From an uncultured Prevotellaceae bacterium (lineage in GTDB: Bacteria > Bacteroidota > Bacteroidia > Bacteroidales > Bacteroidaceae): 26,674 nt of DNA. The notes below the pieces were generated by a model. The model was given only the letters and a program-made list of their open reading frames with translations, was not told the DNA's origin and made no database searches. Position numbers and translations under genes: made by a program. Positions 15,772 through 24,229 of this stretch are shown here, in pieces. The DNA is taken from assembly GCA_905202115.1 (NCBI GenBank), contig CAJKQZ010000011.1, positions 1 to 26,674 on the forward strand. The letters are read 5' to 3'. The first letter of the stretch is position 1, and each line of letters begins with the position of its first letter.

Positions 15772-16890
15772 ATGAGCCGGAACATATACAAGCACTTGTA
15801 TGCGGTATTGTCGCTTGCGCTGGCACTGCTCTTTGCGGGGTGTACCGATGAGGGCGAGGGGCTCTTCCCTAACCCAAATGAAGGCACTGCCTCATATATG
15901 ATGTTTAGGATTGTTGCCCCGAAAACCATGATGACCAAAGCCATATCGCGGGCAGTGCCCGATGTCGACGGTACTGACTATTGGGAGGAAGCTTACATCT
16001 CAGAGGTGGGCACGGACTTTGACAACGCGCTACTTAAAAACGAGTTCAACGTATTCATAACGCAAACTGACGGTACCACAATAACAAAACTCCGTAACCT
16101 GATTTGCATCGAGACAGCCGTCGGCACGGACAATGTGATATTCAGTTTTTCGGGAGAGATACCCAAAGACGATGTGGAAACTTTGAAGACATATAACAAT
16201 GCCAAGATACACATAGCTGCCAACTGCGGCTCTGATGTTTCATTGGCTGACGGCTTGGACTTCAGCCATGCGGGGCAACCGTCAGCAACGTTCAAGGCCA
16301 TACCCATGTGGGGCGTGACGAGTTTCGATTTCACCAAGCTGCAACCCGGCCAGAACGATGTGGGCGATATATGGCTTCTCCGCGCGATGGCGAAAGTAGA
16401 AATTGTCATAGGCACATCCGGCGACGAACCCAATCTCATTACCGCGCTGGCTTCGGCTTCGGTGGCCAATGCCAACACGCAGGGATATGTGCTGCCGCAG
16501 GAATGGAGTGCGGTGGAGCACACTAAGTCTCTTTCCTATGAAAATTCCTTACATCCCTTGTCGTCGCCGGCCGCTATCAGTGATATGACACCCGACGACA
16601 AAACAGTTAACAAGATAGTGTTTTATCTGCCCGAGACCGTAAACACCGGAGAAACAACTGAAATCCTGCTCAACTACACTACAGACCTTAAAGGTAATGA
16701 ATCCAAGAGCGGCGTGATAAGGTTCGCCAAATATGAGAACGGTATACCGACAGATACAAACTACGATATTGTGCGGAATCACCTCTATCGCTTTGAAGTG
16801 TTTTTGGGCGGCAAGTCGAATCAATTTATAATCAATTATACCGTATGCCCCTGGCAGGAATATGTTGTCAACCCGCCTACATTCGATTAA
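15772..16890 (+). CDS. Fimbrillin-like minor subunit lipoprotein
   Basis: The frame is open from a GTG at 15760 directly after the previous stop, but the ATG at 15772 gives a clean lipoprotein signal (lipobox LFAGC, Cys24) and 372 residues. The body is beta-rich. Near the C-terminus it carries IVRNHLYRFEVFLGG and a final strand NYTVCPWQEYVV, which parallels the major subunit's IVRNHIYDL and VLDWRIV. It is therefore probably another donor-strand-exchange fimbrillin. By position, between the anchor and the putative tip protein, it is a good candidate for an accessory or tip-adaptor subunit equivalent in role to Mfa3/Mfa4 or FimC/FimD. I cannot name its exact family. Confidence 0.72.
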   Translation: MSRNIYKHLYAVLSLALALLFAGCTDEGEGLFPNPNEGTASYMMFRIVAPKTMMTKAISRAVPDVDGTDYWEEAYISEVGTDFDNALLKNEFNVFITQTDGTTITKLRNLICIETAVGTDNVIFSFSGEIPKDDVETLKTYNNAKIHIAANCGSDVSLADGLDFSHAGQPSATFKAIPMWGVTSFDFTKLQPGQNDVGDIWLLRAMAKVEIVIGTSGDEPNLITALASASVANANTQGYVLPQEWSAVEHTKSLSYENSLHPLSSPAAISDMTPDDKTVNKIVFYLPETVNTGETTEILLNYTTDLKGNESKSGVIRFAKYENGIPTDTNYDIVRNHLYRFEVFLGGKSNQFIINYTVCPWQEYVVNPPTFD

Positions 16891-16911
16891 ATCAAGAAAG
16901 ATAGAAATTTT

Positions 16912-19900
16912 ATGAACAGATATATCCAAATTTATTTTACCGTTTTATATATCATTCTCCCTGCATTAGTCTTCACGGCTTGCAATCTCGATGAAATTGA
17001 GACGCCGGGTTATGTTAAGGAAGGAGAACCGGCAACAGTGAGTCTTAAGGTCGACCTGGATGAAATATCGGTCAAGACACGTGCCGATATGAACGGCGAT
17101 TTGGAGAACAAGGTCGAATGTCTGTGGCTGGCTATCTACAACGTTCGAACAGGTGAGCGTACTTTCAGTAAATTCTATACGCCCAACGGAGACTTTCCTG
17201 AGATAGAAAATAAATTTGGCGCGATAACGGACATTGTGACGGAATCTGGCAATAGCTATATCGTGGCTGTAGCCAATTATGAGAACAATATCGCTCTTGA
17301 CCTTGCTAGCAATAACGGTGCAGACAAAGACACAGAGCAGGAACTTGAGAACCTCCTCGCCGCCGCTGACACATGGGACAAGTATCGTGCTATTGCTATC
17401 AAGCAGAGGTTCGACGGCAAGGATATATATATTGAAGCGCCTGCCGAAGCCATCGTGATGCAAGGCTTCTACCGCGCATTGGGTCATCAAAACGATTATA
17501 CCGAAGACGAGGGAGCCGAGACGGTCGGCATACAACCGGGCACCAACAACTTGAGTGGCATGATACACCTGCGTCGTATCTGGACACAAAATAAATTCAC
17601 AATCAAACCGAGTGACGATATCATATCCATAGAGCTCGTCAATGTGGAAGTGGTGAATGTCCCTGTGCTCACATGGCTTTACGGGCGTCCGCAGAACGAT
17701 GGCTCCGGCACTCTCGGCTATGCCAATGCCGGTGATGCATACAGTCCTATCATGCCGGATGACCTGAAACATGAGATGTATCGTAAATCGCTGACATATA
17801 CCCCGACCTCGATGACGGTTACGACGGACGACAAGGGACGTTCCAACTATGCTTTTGATTACTGGCAGTATGAAAACAAACGTACCGGCACGGCTGTAAC
17901 TTATGCCGACCGCGAGAAGGAGTACAAGAATGCCGACGGAACAAACAGCGGTATCTACACAAGTCTGTGCGGAAACAGCGGCAAGGCCACGCTCGACAAC
18001 AGCGCGACTTATATCCGTTTCACCGCGAGAATCAAATACATAGTGGATGATATTACAAGTCCGGACGAGATAGCGGAAGAAGTCGGTAATGTTAAATATC
18101 GCAATGCTGAAGCTACCTATGTCGTGCACCTCGGATATATAGGGGGTGACGCAAGTGACTTCAACTGTTACCGCAATTCCAAATACACCTACAACATTAC
18201 GGTAAAGAGTGTGGACCAGATTCTCCTCGAAGCTTTCAGAGAGGGCGAGAACCAGCCCGGTGCGGAGGGTGCCGTGACAGACGTGACGGATGAGTTCTTC
18301 GACCTTGACGCGCATTTTAATGTCTTCAATGTATATTTTACAAGAGACCAGCTTAAGAACTTCACGTTCTCGATGACTACTTACGAGGACAACGTACCCC
18401 ACACCATTACCAACATCACGAACGAAGAATTGGGTGTGACCGCCAACGTGCCGAAAAAGGGAGATACGAATTGGAAATACTACAGCTGGATACAGCTTGT
18501 CGAGAACGGGAAGACGGATAATAAGACCAAGATCGCAAAGTTCCCCAATCTCGCCAACGGCGAAACGGGCAAGGTGCTGTATCTGGATGACATATCGAAA
18601 AAAGCGGATGAATTGGGTAAAGACGAAGGCTATTGCTTCACGGTGTATGTGAAAGAGTACACCTATGAGGCCGACTATGGCGAGACAGGCTATGGCAATG
18701 AACAAACTACAGAATGGACGCACTATGTGAACCAGCCGAGCCGTATCGCCAATTTCAACGTGGCGTACAGCGTATCGACCGACAGGGAGAGCCAGCATTT
18801 CAAGGCCAAATACGCGCTCTCGCAGCGTTCCATCCAGACCTATTACGACATTGCGGCAGCGATATCGGGGTCAGGCACGGCGTTGGGCGTAGAGCATATC
18901 GACGAAGTGTTCGGCATGAATATCCGCTGGACAAAGAATACCCCAAGTGGAGGTTATGACCCCAACAACGGTCGCTATAACGTATGGCAGGCACTCGGCG
19001 GCAGGGATGGCGGCAGCACGGCAGGCAGCTGGACCGACACCGATGTCCTCGATTTGGGAAAGCTGTTGGAGGTCAATCCGATTAGCAACAGGACGCAGAC
19101 ACAATATGCCTCTCATTTGGATACCGACGGCGGGACCAGATATGTACAGGCAATGCAGACCATAACAACCGGCTTAAGCTACAGCAATTACGATGGCTAC
19201 TATAATTCCCGTGCCAGCAGTTATGACCCCCAGACTTCACATAGTACGGCACAATACATACAGGCCATCTATAGCTGTATGAACCGCAACAAGGATGAGA
19301 ACGGAAACGGAACCATCGATGCCGCAGAACTGAAATGGTATGTGCCGACTTCGGGAAAATACCTCCGAGCCATATTAGGCCGGAACAGCCTTGTCACGCC
19401 TCTGATGGGCTATGAGCAGGGAACGCTGCCCGAAGCGAGTGCCACCGGACACAACACACTCTACCATTTCATATCAAGCGACCGAAAGATAATCTGGGCG
19501 GACGAAGGCATGTCGAGTTCCGAATTCAACACTAATAGCAAGTGGCAGATTGCGCCGTGGCAGGTGAGGTGTGTGCGTAATCTCGGCACCATTTTAGATA
19601 CTGTAACCAAAGGCGAAAAGGTGAAACAAGCCTATGAAGATACGGATGTGGATAGCAATACCAAAGGCGGTGTTGTAAAGCCGGTCCGTTACTACGGAAC
19701 ATCCCTCCGTAATCCGACGACATTGCCGCTTCCACCGCACAAGACTTCTTCGCCCTACAACCGTCTTGCGCGTTACGGCTTCGAGATTGCTCCTGCCGGT
19801 AATGGTAACACGGCAAATTATACGAGAGAAGCAGGGTTGTATGCCATCACCTACAACGCTACCGGAACCACGGCGCTAAATGCTTCCACAATCGGGTCTC

Positions 19901-20406
19901 ACCGGGCATACGAAAACGGAACGTCTTATTATTATGCAGACTACACGGAAATCAAAGATGCCATTGAGACAGCCTCGCCCTGCGAGAAACTGAACAAAAG
20001 CAGCGGGCGCAAAGGATGGAGGGTGCCCAATCAAAAGGAAATCGTCATTATGATGCGTGCAGGTGTGATAAATACCGGGTACATAGGATTTTATGACTAC
20101 ACCGTGTCGAATGGTCGCGTGACAGCAAGCAACAACGGCTCGTGGTTTACCAATGCTCCAGGAATGATGTGCTGCACGCAGGAATATTGGCCGAGTATAG
20201 ACGGCGATGAAAATACAGTTGCCGGTTCCGTATCCGGATTGGATGCACTCTCCAGAAGCCACAGGTGGACAACAATCGAGCCTACCTCCAATTTGGCCAC
20301 GGCAAAGAAACATTCAAACATCCGGGCCGTCAGATGCGTCAGGGACCTGACCGCCGAGGAAGCGAATATGAGCTATACCCAGATAAAGAACCATAAGACA
20401 AACTGA
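16912..20406 (+). CDS. Large fimbrial tip-type adhesin (DUF4906-like) with two C-type-lectin-like repeats
   Basis: The 1164-residue lipoprotein has lipobox VFTAC (Cys24). Residues 25-430 resemble a fimbrillin module ending in CYRNSKYTYNITVKSVDQIL, the R-N-x-x-Y strand seen in the other subunits. A middle region of about 350 residues has no motif I recognise. An EF-hand-like loop DENGNGTIDAAE spans 795-806 and is followed by LKWYVP and a segment ending RCVRNL (886-891). A second segment with GRKGWRVPNQKEIVIMM (from 1033) and QEYWPS ends RCVRDL (1141-1146). The W-x-V-P ... Y-W ... R-C-V-R pattern resembles DUF1566/Lcl and related C-type-lectin-like folds. Large DUF4906 proteins of this kind occur at the end of Bacteroidales fimbrial operons and probably form the adhesive tip. 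The ligand is unknown. Unlike P. gingivalis Mfa5, no von Willebrand A motif was seen. Confidence 0.75.
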   Translation: MNRYIQIYFTVLYIILPALVFTACNLDEIETPGYVKEGEPATVSLKVDLDEISVKTRADMNGDLENKVECLWLAIYNVRTGERTFSKFYTPNGDFPEIENKFGAITDIVTESGNSYIVAVANYENNIALDLASNNGADKDTEQELENLLAAADTWDKYRAIAIKQRFDGKDIYIEAPAEAIVMQGFYRALGHQNDYTEDEGAETVGIQPGTNNLSGMIHLRRIWTQNKFTIKPSDDIISIELVNVEVVNVPVLTWLYGRPQNDGSGTLGYANAGDAYSPIMPDDLKHEMYRKSLTYTPTSMTVTTDDKGRSNYAFDYWQYENKRTGTAVTYADREKEYKNADGTNSGIYTSLCGNSGKATLDNSATYIRFTARIKYIVDDITSPDEIAEEVGNVKYRNAEATYVVHLGYIGGDASDFNCYRNSKYTYNITVKSVDQILLEAFREGENQPGAEGAVTDVTDEFFDLDAHFNVFNVYFTRDQLKNFTFSMTTYEDNVPHTITNITNEELGVTANVPKKGDTNWKYYSWIQLVENGKTDNKTKIAKFPNLANGETGKVLYLDDISKKADELGKDEGYCFTVYVKEYTYEADYGETGYGNEQTTEWTHYVNQPSRIANFNVAYSVSTDRESQHFKAKYALSQRSIQTYYDIAAAISGSGTALGVEHIDEVFGMNIRWTKNTPSGGYDPNNGRYNVWQALGGRDGGSTAGSWTDTDVLDLGKLLEVNPISNRTQTQYASHLDTDGGTRYVQAMQTITTGLSYSNYDGYYNSRASSYDPQTSHSTAQYIQAIYSCMNRNKDENGNGTIDAAELKWYVPTSGKYLRAILGRNSLVTPLMGYEQGTLPEASATGHNTLYHFISSDRKIIWADEGMSSSEFNTNSKWQIAPWQVRCVRNLGTILDTVTKGEKVKQAYEDTDVDSNTKGGVVKPVRYYGTSLRNPTTLPLPPHKTSSPYNRLARYGFEIAPAGNGNTANYTREAGLYAITYNATGTTALNASTIGSHRAYENGTSYYYADYTEIKDAIETASPCEKLNKSSGRKGWRVPNQKEIVIMMRAGVINTGYIGFYDYTVSNGRVTASNNGSWFTNAPGMMCCTQEYWPSIDGDENTVAGSVSGLDALSRSHRWTTIEPTSNLATAKKHSNIRAVRCVRDLTAEEANMSYTQIKNHKTN

Positions 20407-20411
20407 TAGCT

Positions 20412-21407
20412 ATGAGTTGTATGTCTGCCATAAGAAGAATATGTCGGTCGCTTGTGTGTGCCGGCATATTTCTGATTGCGGTGTGTTCTTGCCGTAACAG
20501 CGGCAAACCGGCGGGTGAGCCCAAGGCGACGGAGAAAGCACCGACAACGGAACTGGGCTTCCCCGAAGTGCCCGATTCGCTTGTGTCGCCCGAAAGCCGT
20601 GCCGACTACGCCATATTTCACTTTTGGGATGACATGGACTTTTCCGACACTACCCTGAGTCTTGATACCGCTTTCATGGAGCAGAATTTTGCTAATTATA
20701 TCCAATTGTATGACTATGCTTCGGAAGACGGCCGCGCCAAAGGAACCGAACGGCTTATGACCGGTGCCGAAAAGTCGGAGCCGGCATACCGTTTTCTCAC
20801 AGATATTGCCGAGCGTTATCTTACCGACCCGAATTCGCCGATGCGCAACGAAGAATATTTTCTGCTGTTCATCCATGAAATTGCCAGCAATGCGATATTT
20901 TCATCAGAAGAGAAAGCGAGATATGAATATCTGGAAAACCGAATCCTGAAAAATCGCCCTGGAACTGTTGGCGCAGACTTCGTGTTCGTCGATAGAGCCG
21001 AAAAACGCCGACGGTTGGGCGATGTGGTTAAGGGAACGGAATATACGCTCCTGCTCTTCTACGACTATGATTGTGAAACCTGTGCCGGTGTAGAACAGGA
21101 GATGAGGGATGACCCCGTCCTGAACTCGGCAATAGCCTCCAACTTATTGCATATCGTAGCGGTAAATGTATTCGGCAATGATTTGTCGAAATGGAAAAGC
21201 CACTCGGCCACACTTCCGAAAGAATGGACAGTGGGATATTCGCCCGATTGTGAAGTGGTGGAGAATGAAATCTATAGCATCAATGCCGCGCCAACCTTTT
21301 ACCTCTTAGATTCTGGACGGAAAGTGATTCTCAAAGACGTGCCATTGCAGAGAGTAAGCTCTTTTTTGGATAGGATAAAGGCGGGTACTGACAAAGCCCA
21401 TTTATAG
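20412..21407 (+). CDS. Thioredoxin-like lipoprotein with DUF5106-type N-terminal region
   Basis: The 331-residue product has an N-terminal signal with cysteines at 25 and 27 (VCSC), so it is probably a lipoprotein. Residues 50-180 look like the helical DUF5106 domain (DYAIFHFWDDMDFSDTTL, NEEYFLLFIHEIASNAIFS). The C-terminal 140 residues look like a thioredoxin fold: VGADFVFVDRAEKRRRLGDV, LLLFYDYDCETCAGVEQEM with a C-x-x-C active-site pair, and NAAPTFYLLDSGRKVILKD containing the conserved cis-proline position (A-A-P-T). It starts five bases after the tip gene stop, so it is the last gene of the fimbrial operon. A disulfide reductase or isomerase role in the cell envelope is likely from the fold. 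A link to cysteines in the fimbrial proteins is inference. Confidence 0.75.
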   Translation: MSCMSAIRRICRSLVCAGIFLIAVCSCRNSGKPAGEPKATEKAPTTELGFPEVPDSLVSPESRADYAIFHFWDDMDFSDTTLSLDTAFMEQNFANYIQLYDYASEDGRAKGTERLMTGAEKSEPAYRFLTDIAERYLTDPNSPMRNEEYFLLFIHEIASNAIFSSEEKARYEYLENRILKNRPGTVGADFVFVDRAEKRRRLGDVVKGTEYTLLLFYDYDCETCAGVEQEMRDDPVLNSAIASNLLHIVAVNVFGNDLSKWKSHSATLPKEWTVGYSPDCEVVENEIYSINAAPTFYLLDSGRKVILKDVPLQRVSSFLDRIKAGTDKAHL

Positions 21408-21556
21408 AATCCACCCAAGCAGAATCATTGAAAGAGAATGGACATAACCGGGGTGGGAAGTGCAGACCGAAGACGGAAGCGAACTATCTCCGGCTTATAG
21501 AGTTATACGCATTTCTTGGTATGATTTAAAACGGGAAAAGGAGGCGGGGTACAGCT

Positions 21557-21588
21557 TTTGCCTGGAAAACAAAAAACGGCAAGGCAAA
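21557..21588. terminator. Weak hairpin between the fimbrial operon and nadK
   Basis: TTTGCCT (21557-21563) and AGGCAAA (21582-21588) form a 7-bp stem with an 18-nt loop between the convergent 3' ends. It is the best symmetry in the gap but not a strong terminator. Confidence 0.3.
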
Positions 21589-21596
21589 TGGATTTC

Positions 21597-22481
21597 TTAT
21601 TTCTGCAAATCACCGTCCCACATGAGTTTCTCTCTTAGAGTGTCGAAATAAGTTTTGTTAGCGCTTCTCACAATATTAATGTCAAACGGAGCACGCCTGA
21701 TTGTGAGAACGTCATTCTCATTGCAACGTACGCTGCGGCCGTCAACCGAAACCAGATAATTGTGCGAACGGCTTTCTACTCCAAGACTTACTTCTATATT
21801 ATCGCAAAGAACTATGGGGCGCACGCTAAGGCTGTGCGGAGCCACAGCCGTAAGCACTAAGGATTTCGATTGGGGAACCACTACAGGGCCTCCCGCCGAA
21901 AGAGCATAACCGGTAGAGCCCGTAGGCGTGGCTATAACCAATCCGTCGGCAGAGTATGTGGTAAGATATTCTCCGTTAACAGTCACACGTATTTTTATCA
22001 TCGACGATATATCCTGCTTAAGAACCGCCACTTCGTTAAGAGCAAACGGGAATACTTCGGGATTTGGTTCCGGCAAAGCGACCTCAAGCACGCTGCGACG
22101 TTCAACCACATAGTTTTTATTACAAATATCATTTATGATATGGGGGATGTCTTCCGGATTAACATCGGCCATGAATCCTAAATGTCCTATGTTTATCCCG
22201 AGAATAGGAATACCCTTGTTGTTAACAAAACGAGCGGCTCTCAAAAATGTTCCGTCGCCGCCGAGACTTATGGCCAGGTCGGCATCGAAATCATAAGAAC
22301 TGAAAATGTGCGAATCGTCGAATATTCCGATACTTTGTTTTGCACACTCATAAAATTCCCGCTCAATCAGAATTTCCGCTCCTTTTTTTTTCAATAACTC
22401 TACAACCTTGTGCGCATAACGACTTTTTTCTGTTTGATGTGTATTTCCAAACAAAGCTATCAAAAGTTTGCTTTTTGCCAT
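21597..22481 (-). CDS. nadK: NAD kinase
   Basis: NadK phosphorylates NAD to NADP. The 294-residue protein begins at the ATG at 22479-22481 (MAKSKLLIALFGN); a TTG nine bases upstream is open but less likely. The catalytic GGDGTFLRAAR motif lies at 74-84, preceded by FDADLAISL. IGHLGFMADV, the NAD-binding PTGSTGYALSAGGPVV and PHSLSVRPIVL follow in the usual order. Length and architecture are ordinary for the bacterial family. It diverges from pdxJ; an 87-bp gap holds both promoters. Confidence 0.96.
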   Translation of the reverse strand: MAKSKLLIALFGNTHQTEKSRYAHKVVELLKKKGAEILIEREFYECAKQSIGIFDDSHIFSSYDFDADLAISLGGDGTFLRAARFVNNKGIPILGINIGHLGFMADVNPEDIPHIINDICNKNYVVERRSVLEVALPEPNPEVFPFALNEVAVLKQDISSMIKIRVTVNGEYLTTYSADGLVIATPTGSTGYALSAGGPVVVPQSKSLVLTAVAPHSLSVRPIVLCDNIEVSLGVESRSHNYLVSVDGRSVRCNENDVLTIRRAPFDINIVRSANKTYFDTLREKLMWDGDLQK

Positions 22482-22510
22482 ATTTACCAACTTTCGGAAC
22501 GGTTTTTTAG

Positions 22511-22518
22511 TAACTTTG
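22511..22518 (+). promoter_or_regulatory. -7 box for pdxJ
   Basis: TAACTTTG is a full match to TAnnTTTG, 50 bp before the pdxJ ATG. A TTTC at 22492-22495 is the closest -33 candidate and is off-consensus in sequence and spacing. Confidence 0.6.
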
Positions 22519-22532
22519 CAACTGAATCAGTG

Positions 22533-22565
22533 CAAATGTACAATAAATTTGTAATTACGGACAAA
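22533..22565 (-). promoter_or_regulatory. Promoter for nadK
   Basis: On the minus strand, TTTG (22562-22565) and TACATTTG (22533-22540) are 21 nt apart, a good -33/-7 pair. The -33 element ends only three bases before the pdxJ ATG on the other strand, so this promoter lies inside the pdxJ leader. Confidence 0.6.
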
Positions 22566-22568
22566 GAG

Positions 22569-23282
22569 ATGACAAAACTTAGCGTAAATATAAACAAGAT
22601 AGCAACCTTGCGTAATGCCCGCGGCGGAAACAAGCCAGACGTACTGCAGGTTGCTGCCGACTGCGAGCGGTTCGGAGCACAGGGAATCACAGTACACCCG
22701 CGCCCGGACGAGCGTCACATAAGATATTCTGATGTGAGAGCCTTGAAAAGACAGATTGTCACAGAGTTCAACATCGAAGGCTACCCTATGGACAAATTCA
22801 TAGACCTCGTAGTGGAAGTAAAGCCCACGCAAGTTACATTGGTTCCCGACAAACCGGAGCAGCTTACTTCAAATCACGGCTGGGATACAAAAACCGAGCA
22901 GAATTTTCTAATAGAAATAATAAAGGAATTCCACAAAACAGGCATCCGTACTTCACTTTTTATAGACCCTGTGACTGAATACATAGACTATGCCGCAAAA
23001 GCGGGAGCAGACCGCATAGAACTTTACACAGGACCTTACGCTGAAGAATATTCAAAAGGAAACAAGGAAGCGATACAGGCTTTTATGTCAGCCGCGCACC
23101 ATGCAAAGTCTATAGGTCTGGGCGTTAATGCCGGTCATGACCTCAGTCTGGAGAATCTGGAATATTTTCATGAGGTAATTCCCGAAACTGACGAGGTCAG
23201 TATCGGGCATGCCTTGATTTGCGACGCTCTTTATTATGGCCTGGAAAACACTATCCGGAAATATCTGGATTGTCTTAAATAA
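22569..23282 (+). CDS. pdxJ: Pyridoxine 5'-phosphate synthase
   Basis: PdxJ condenses 1-deoxyxylulose 5-phosphate with 3-amino-2-oxopropyl phosphate to form pyridoxine phosphate, the last step of the DXP-dependent vitamin B6 route. The frame extends upstream to 22410 but that part overlaps nadK and lies before the promoter. The ATG at 22569 gives 237 residues, the normal length. Motifs: LSVNINKIATLRNARGG at the N-terminus, GITVHPRPDERHI, TLVPDKPEQLTSNHGWD, SLFIDP, IELYTGPYAE, LGVNAGHDLSLENL and EVSIGHALICDAL. It is followed by a long perfect inverted repeat acting as terminator. Confidence 0.96.
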   Translation: MTKLSVNINKIATLRNARGGNKPDVLQVAADCERFGAQGITVHPRPDERHIRYSDVRALKRQIVTEFNIEGYPMDKFIDLVVEVKPTQVTLVPDKPEQLTSNHGWDTKTEQNFLIEIIKEFHKTGIRTSLFIDPVTEYIDYAAKAGADRIELYTGPYAEEYSKGNKEAIQAFMSAAHHAKSIGLGVNAGHDLSLENLEYFHEVIPETDEVSIGHALICDALYYGLENTIRKYLDCLK

Positions 23283-23361
23283 ACGCATGACAGTAATATA
23301 AATTAGGTAAATAAGAAAAACGGTTTCCCGCATTTTCAGGAGGGTCTGTCTGAGAAATTTG

Positions 23362-23403
23362 GATATCCGTTATATGTTTTTGAAAAAACATATAACGGAT
23401 ATC
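23362..23403 (+). terminator. Long perfect hairpin after pdxJ
   Basis: GATATCCGTTATATGTTTTT (23362-23381) is followed after two bases by its exact reverse complement (23384-23403). The stem is 20 bp and A/T runs flank the loop. It lies 80 bp after the pdxJ stop and, being symmetric, could act on both strands. Confidence 0.7.
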
Positions 23404-23482
23404 TTAACGTGAATTCGGTATAGGCAGAAGCAATTCCGCGAAAAATCAACCTGCAAGAGATTTAGTTTTAAACGAGACCTTT

Positions 23483-23657
23483 CGAAAAAAATATTTTTTG
23501 TTCCTGGTAAAAAAGTTCCCGCAGATAATTGAAATTACATAGGAGATAATTCAAAATATGTCTGAGATATTTTAAAATATCTCAGACATATTTTTTACTA
23601 CATATAGATGTATTGATTTTCAAATGCTTGCCGGCTGACCGTTTTTGTCTGCAAAAT
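23483..23657 (+). repeat. Dispersed intergenic repeat, copy D (complete)
   Basis: Same orientation as copy C. It has the AT-rich end, GGTAAAAAAGTTCCCGCAG, the 21-bp units, the identical 17-bp stem (23553-23569 and 23578-23594, 8-nt loop) and TGACCGTTTTTGTCTGCAAAA. In the frame open in copy B it has TAG and TAA stops, so it cannot encode the same peptide. Confidence 0.9.
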
Positions 23658-23676
23658 CTTACGGCTTTGGGAGGCA

Positions 23677-24159
23677 CTATTCCATTGCCTTTGTCACGAA
23701 CTGATATGCCTTGTGCCAGTCCGTATCAAGACAGAAAGGAGTTAGCTGGGAATCCCCGTTGATATATTTATTTATCTTTTCCTTATCATTATCATCAAAC
23801 AACGGACAAGTGCAAGAAGCCTGGATGAAAAGAAATATCTTTGCCTTGCGATCTTCTACGGAAAGTTCTGTAGAATAGATGATTTCCGTATAAAAAAGAC
23901 TCAGGAATTCCGACATATAATAAGCCTGTATGTCGAGTAATTCGTTGACGTCTGCAGACTCTTTTTCATGCGCCTTGCTTTTCATATATTGCAATACATC
24001 TACCTTGAACCTGGCTATCTGCGCATTGGTAAATGAGCTTGTAGGTTCATTGATTGTATGTTGCGCGCTCTCCAAAACCTTATTGAAGACTTCCTGGGCC
24101 GAAACGGCCCCGCCCGTAGTAAAGAGAGCAAACGATAAGACTGATAAAAACTTCTTCAT
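23677..24159 (-). CDS. Small secreted protein of unknown function
   Basis: The 160-residue product begins with a clear signal peptide (MKKFLSVLSFALFTTGGAVSA, cleavage near residue 21). The mature part is mostly helical: FTNAQIARFKVDVLQYMKSKA, ELLDIQAYYMSEFLSLFYTEII and AKIFLFIQASCTCPLFDDND, with a C-x-C pair. I do not recognise a family. It lies 70 bp downstream of the ABC ATPase gene on the same strand with no obvious -7 box, so it may be the third gene of the ruvC operon. It ends next to repeat copy D. Confidence 0.7.
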   Translation of the reverse strand: MKKFLSVLSFALFTTGGAVSAQEVFNKVLESAQHTINEPTSSFTNAQIARFKVDVLQYMKSKAHEKESADVNELLDIQAYYMSEFLSLFYTEIIYSTELSVEDRKAKIFLFIQASCTCPLFDDNDKEKINKYINGDSQLTPFCLDTDWHKAYQFVTKAME

Positions 24160-24229
24160 ATATACTTATATATTACTTACGTTTATTTCCGATTTGTTTA
24201 ACTTCTCAAAAATCACGCTTGTGATATTC

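Larger units (their letters stand above)
23283..23676. other. Gene-free gap between pdxJ and the secreted-protein gene
   Basis: This 394-bp convergent gap holds a 20-bp perfect hairpin (23362-23403) and repeat copy D (23483-23657). Between them (23404-23482) I see nothing, and no reading frame in the gap is credible. Confidence 0.75.

Noticed and set aside
16966..18798. 610-codon minus-strand frame inside the tip adhesin gene
   Set aside because: It is antisense to a gene with a clear signal peptide and motifs. The composition reflects the complement of the coding strand, with no domain pattern.
21460..21651. 63-codon frame between the fimbrial operon and nadK
   Set aside because: It starts with GTG, has no family resemblance, and its last third is antisense to nadK.
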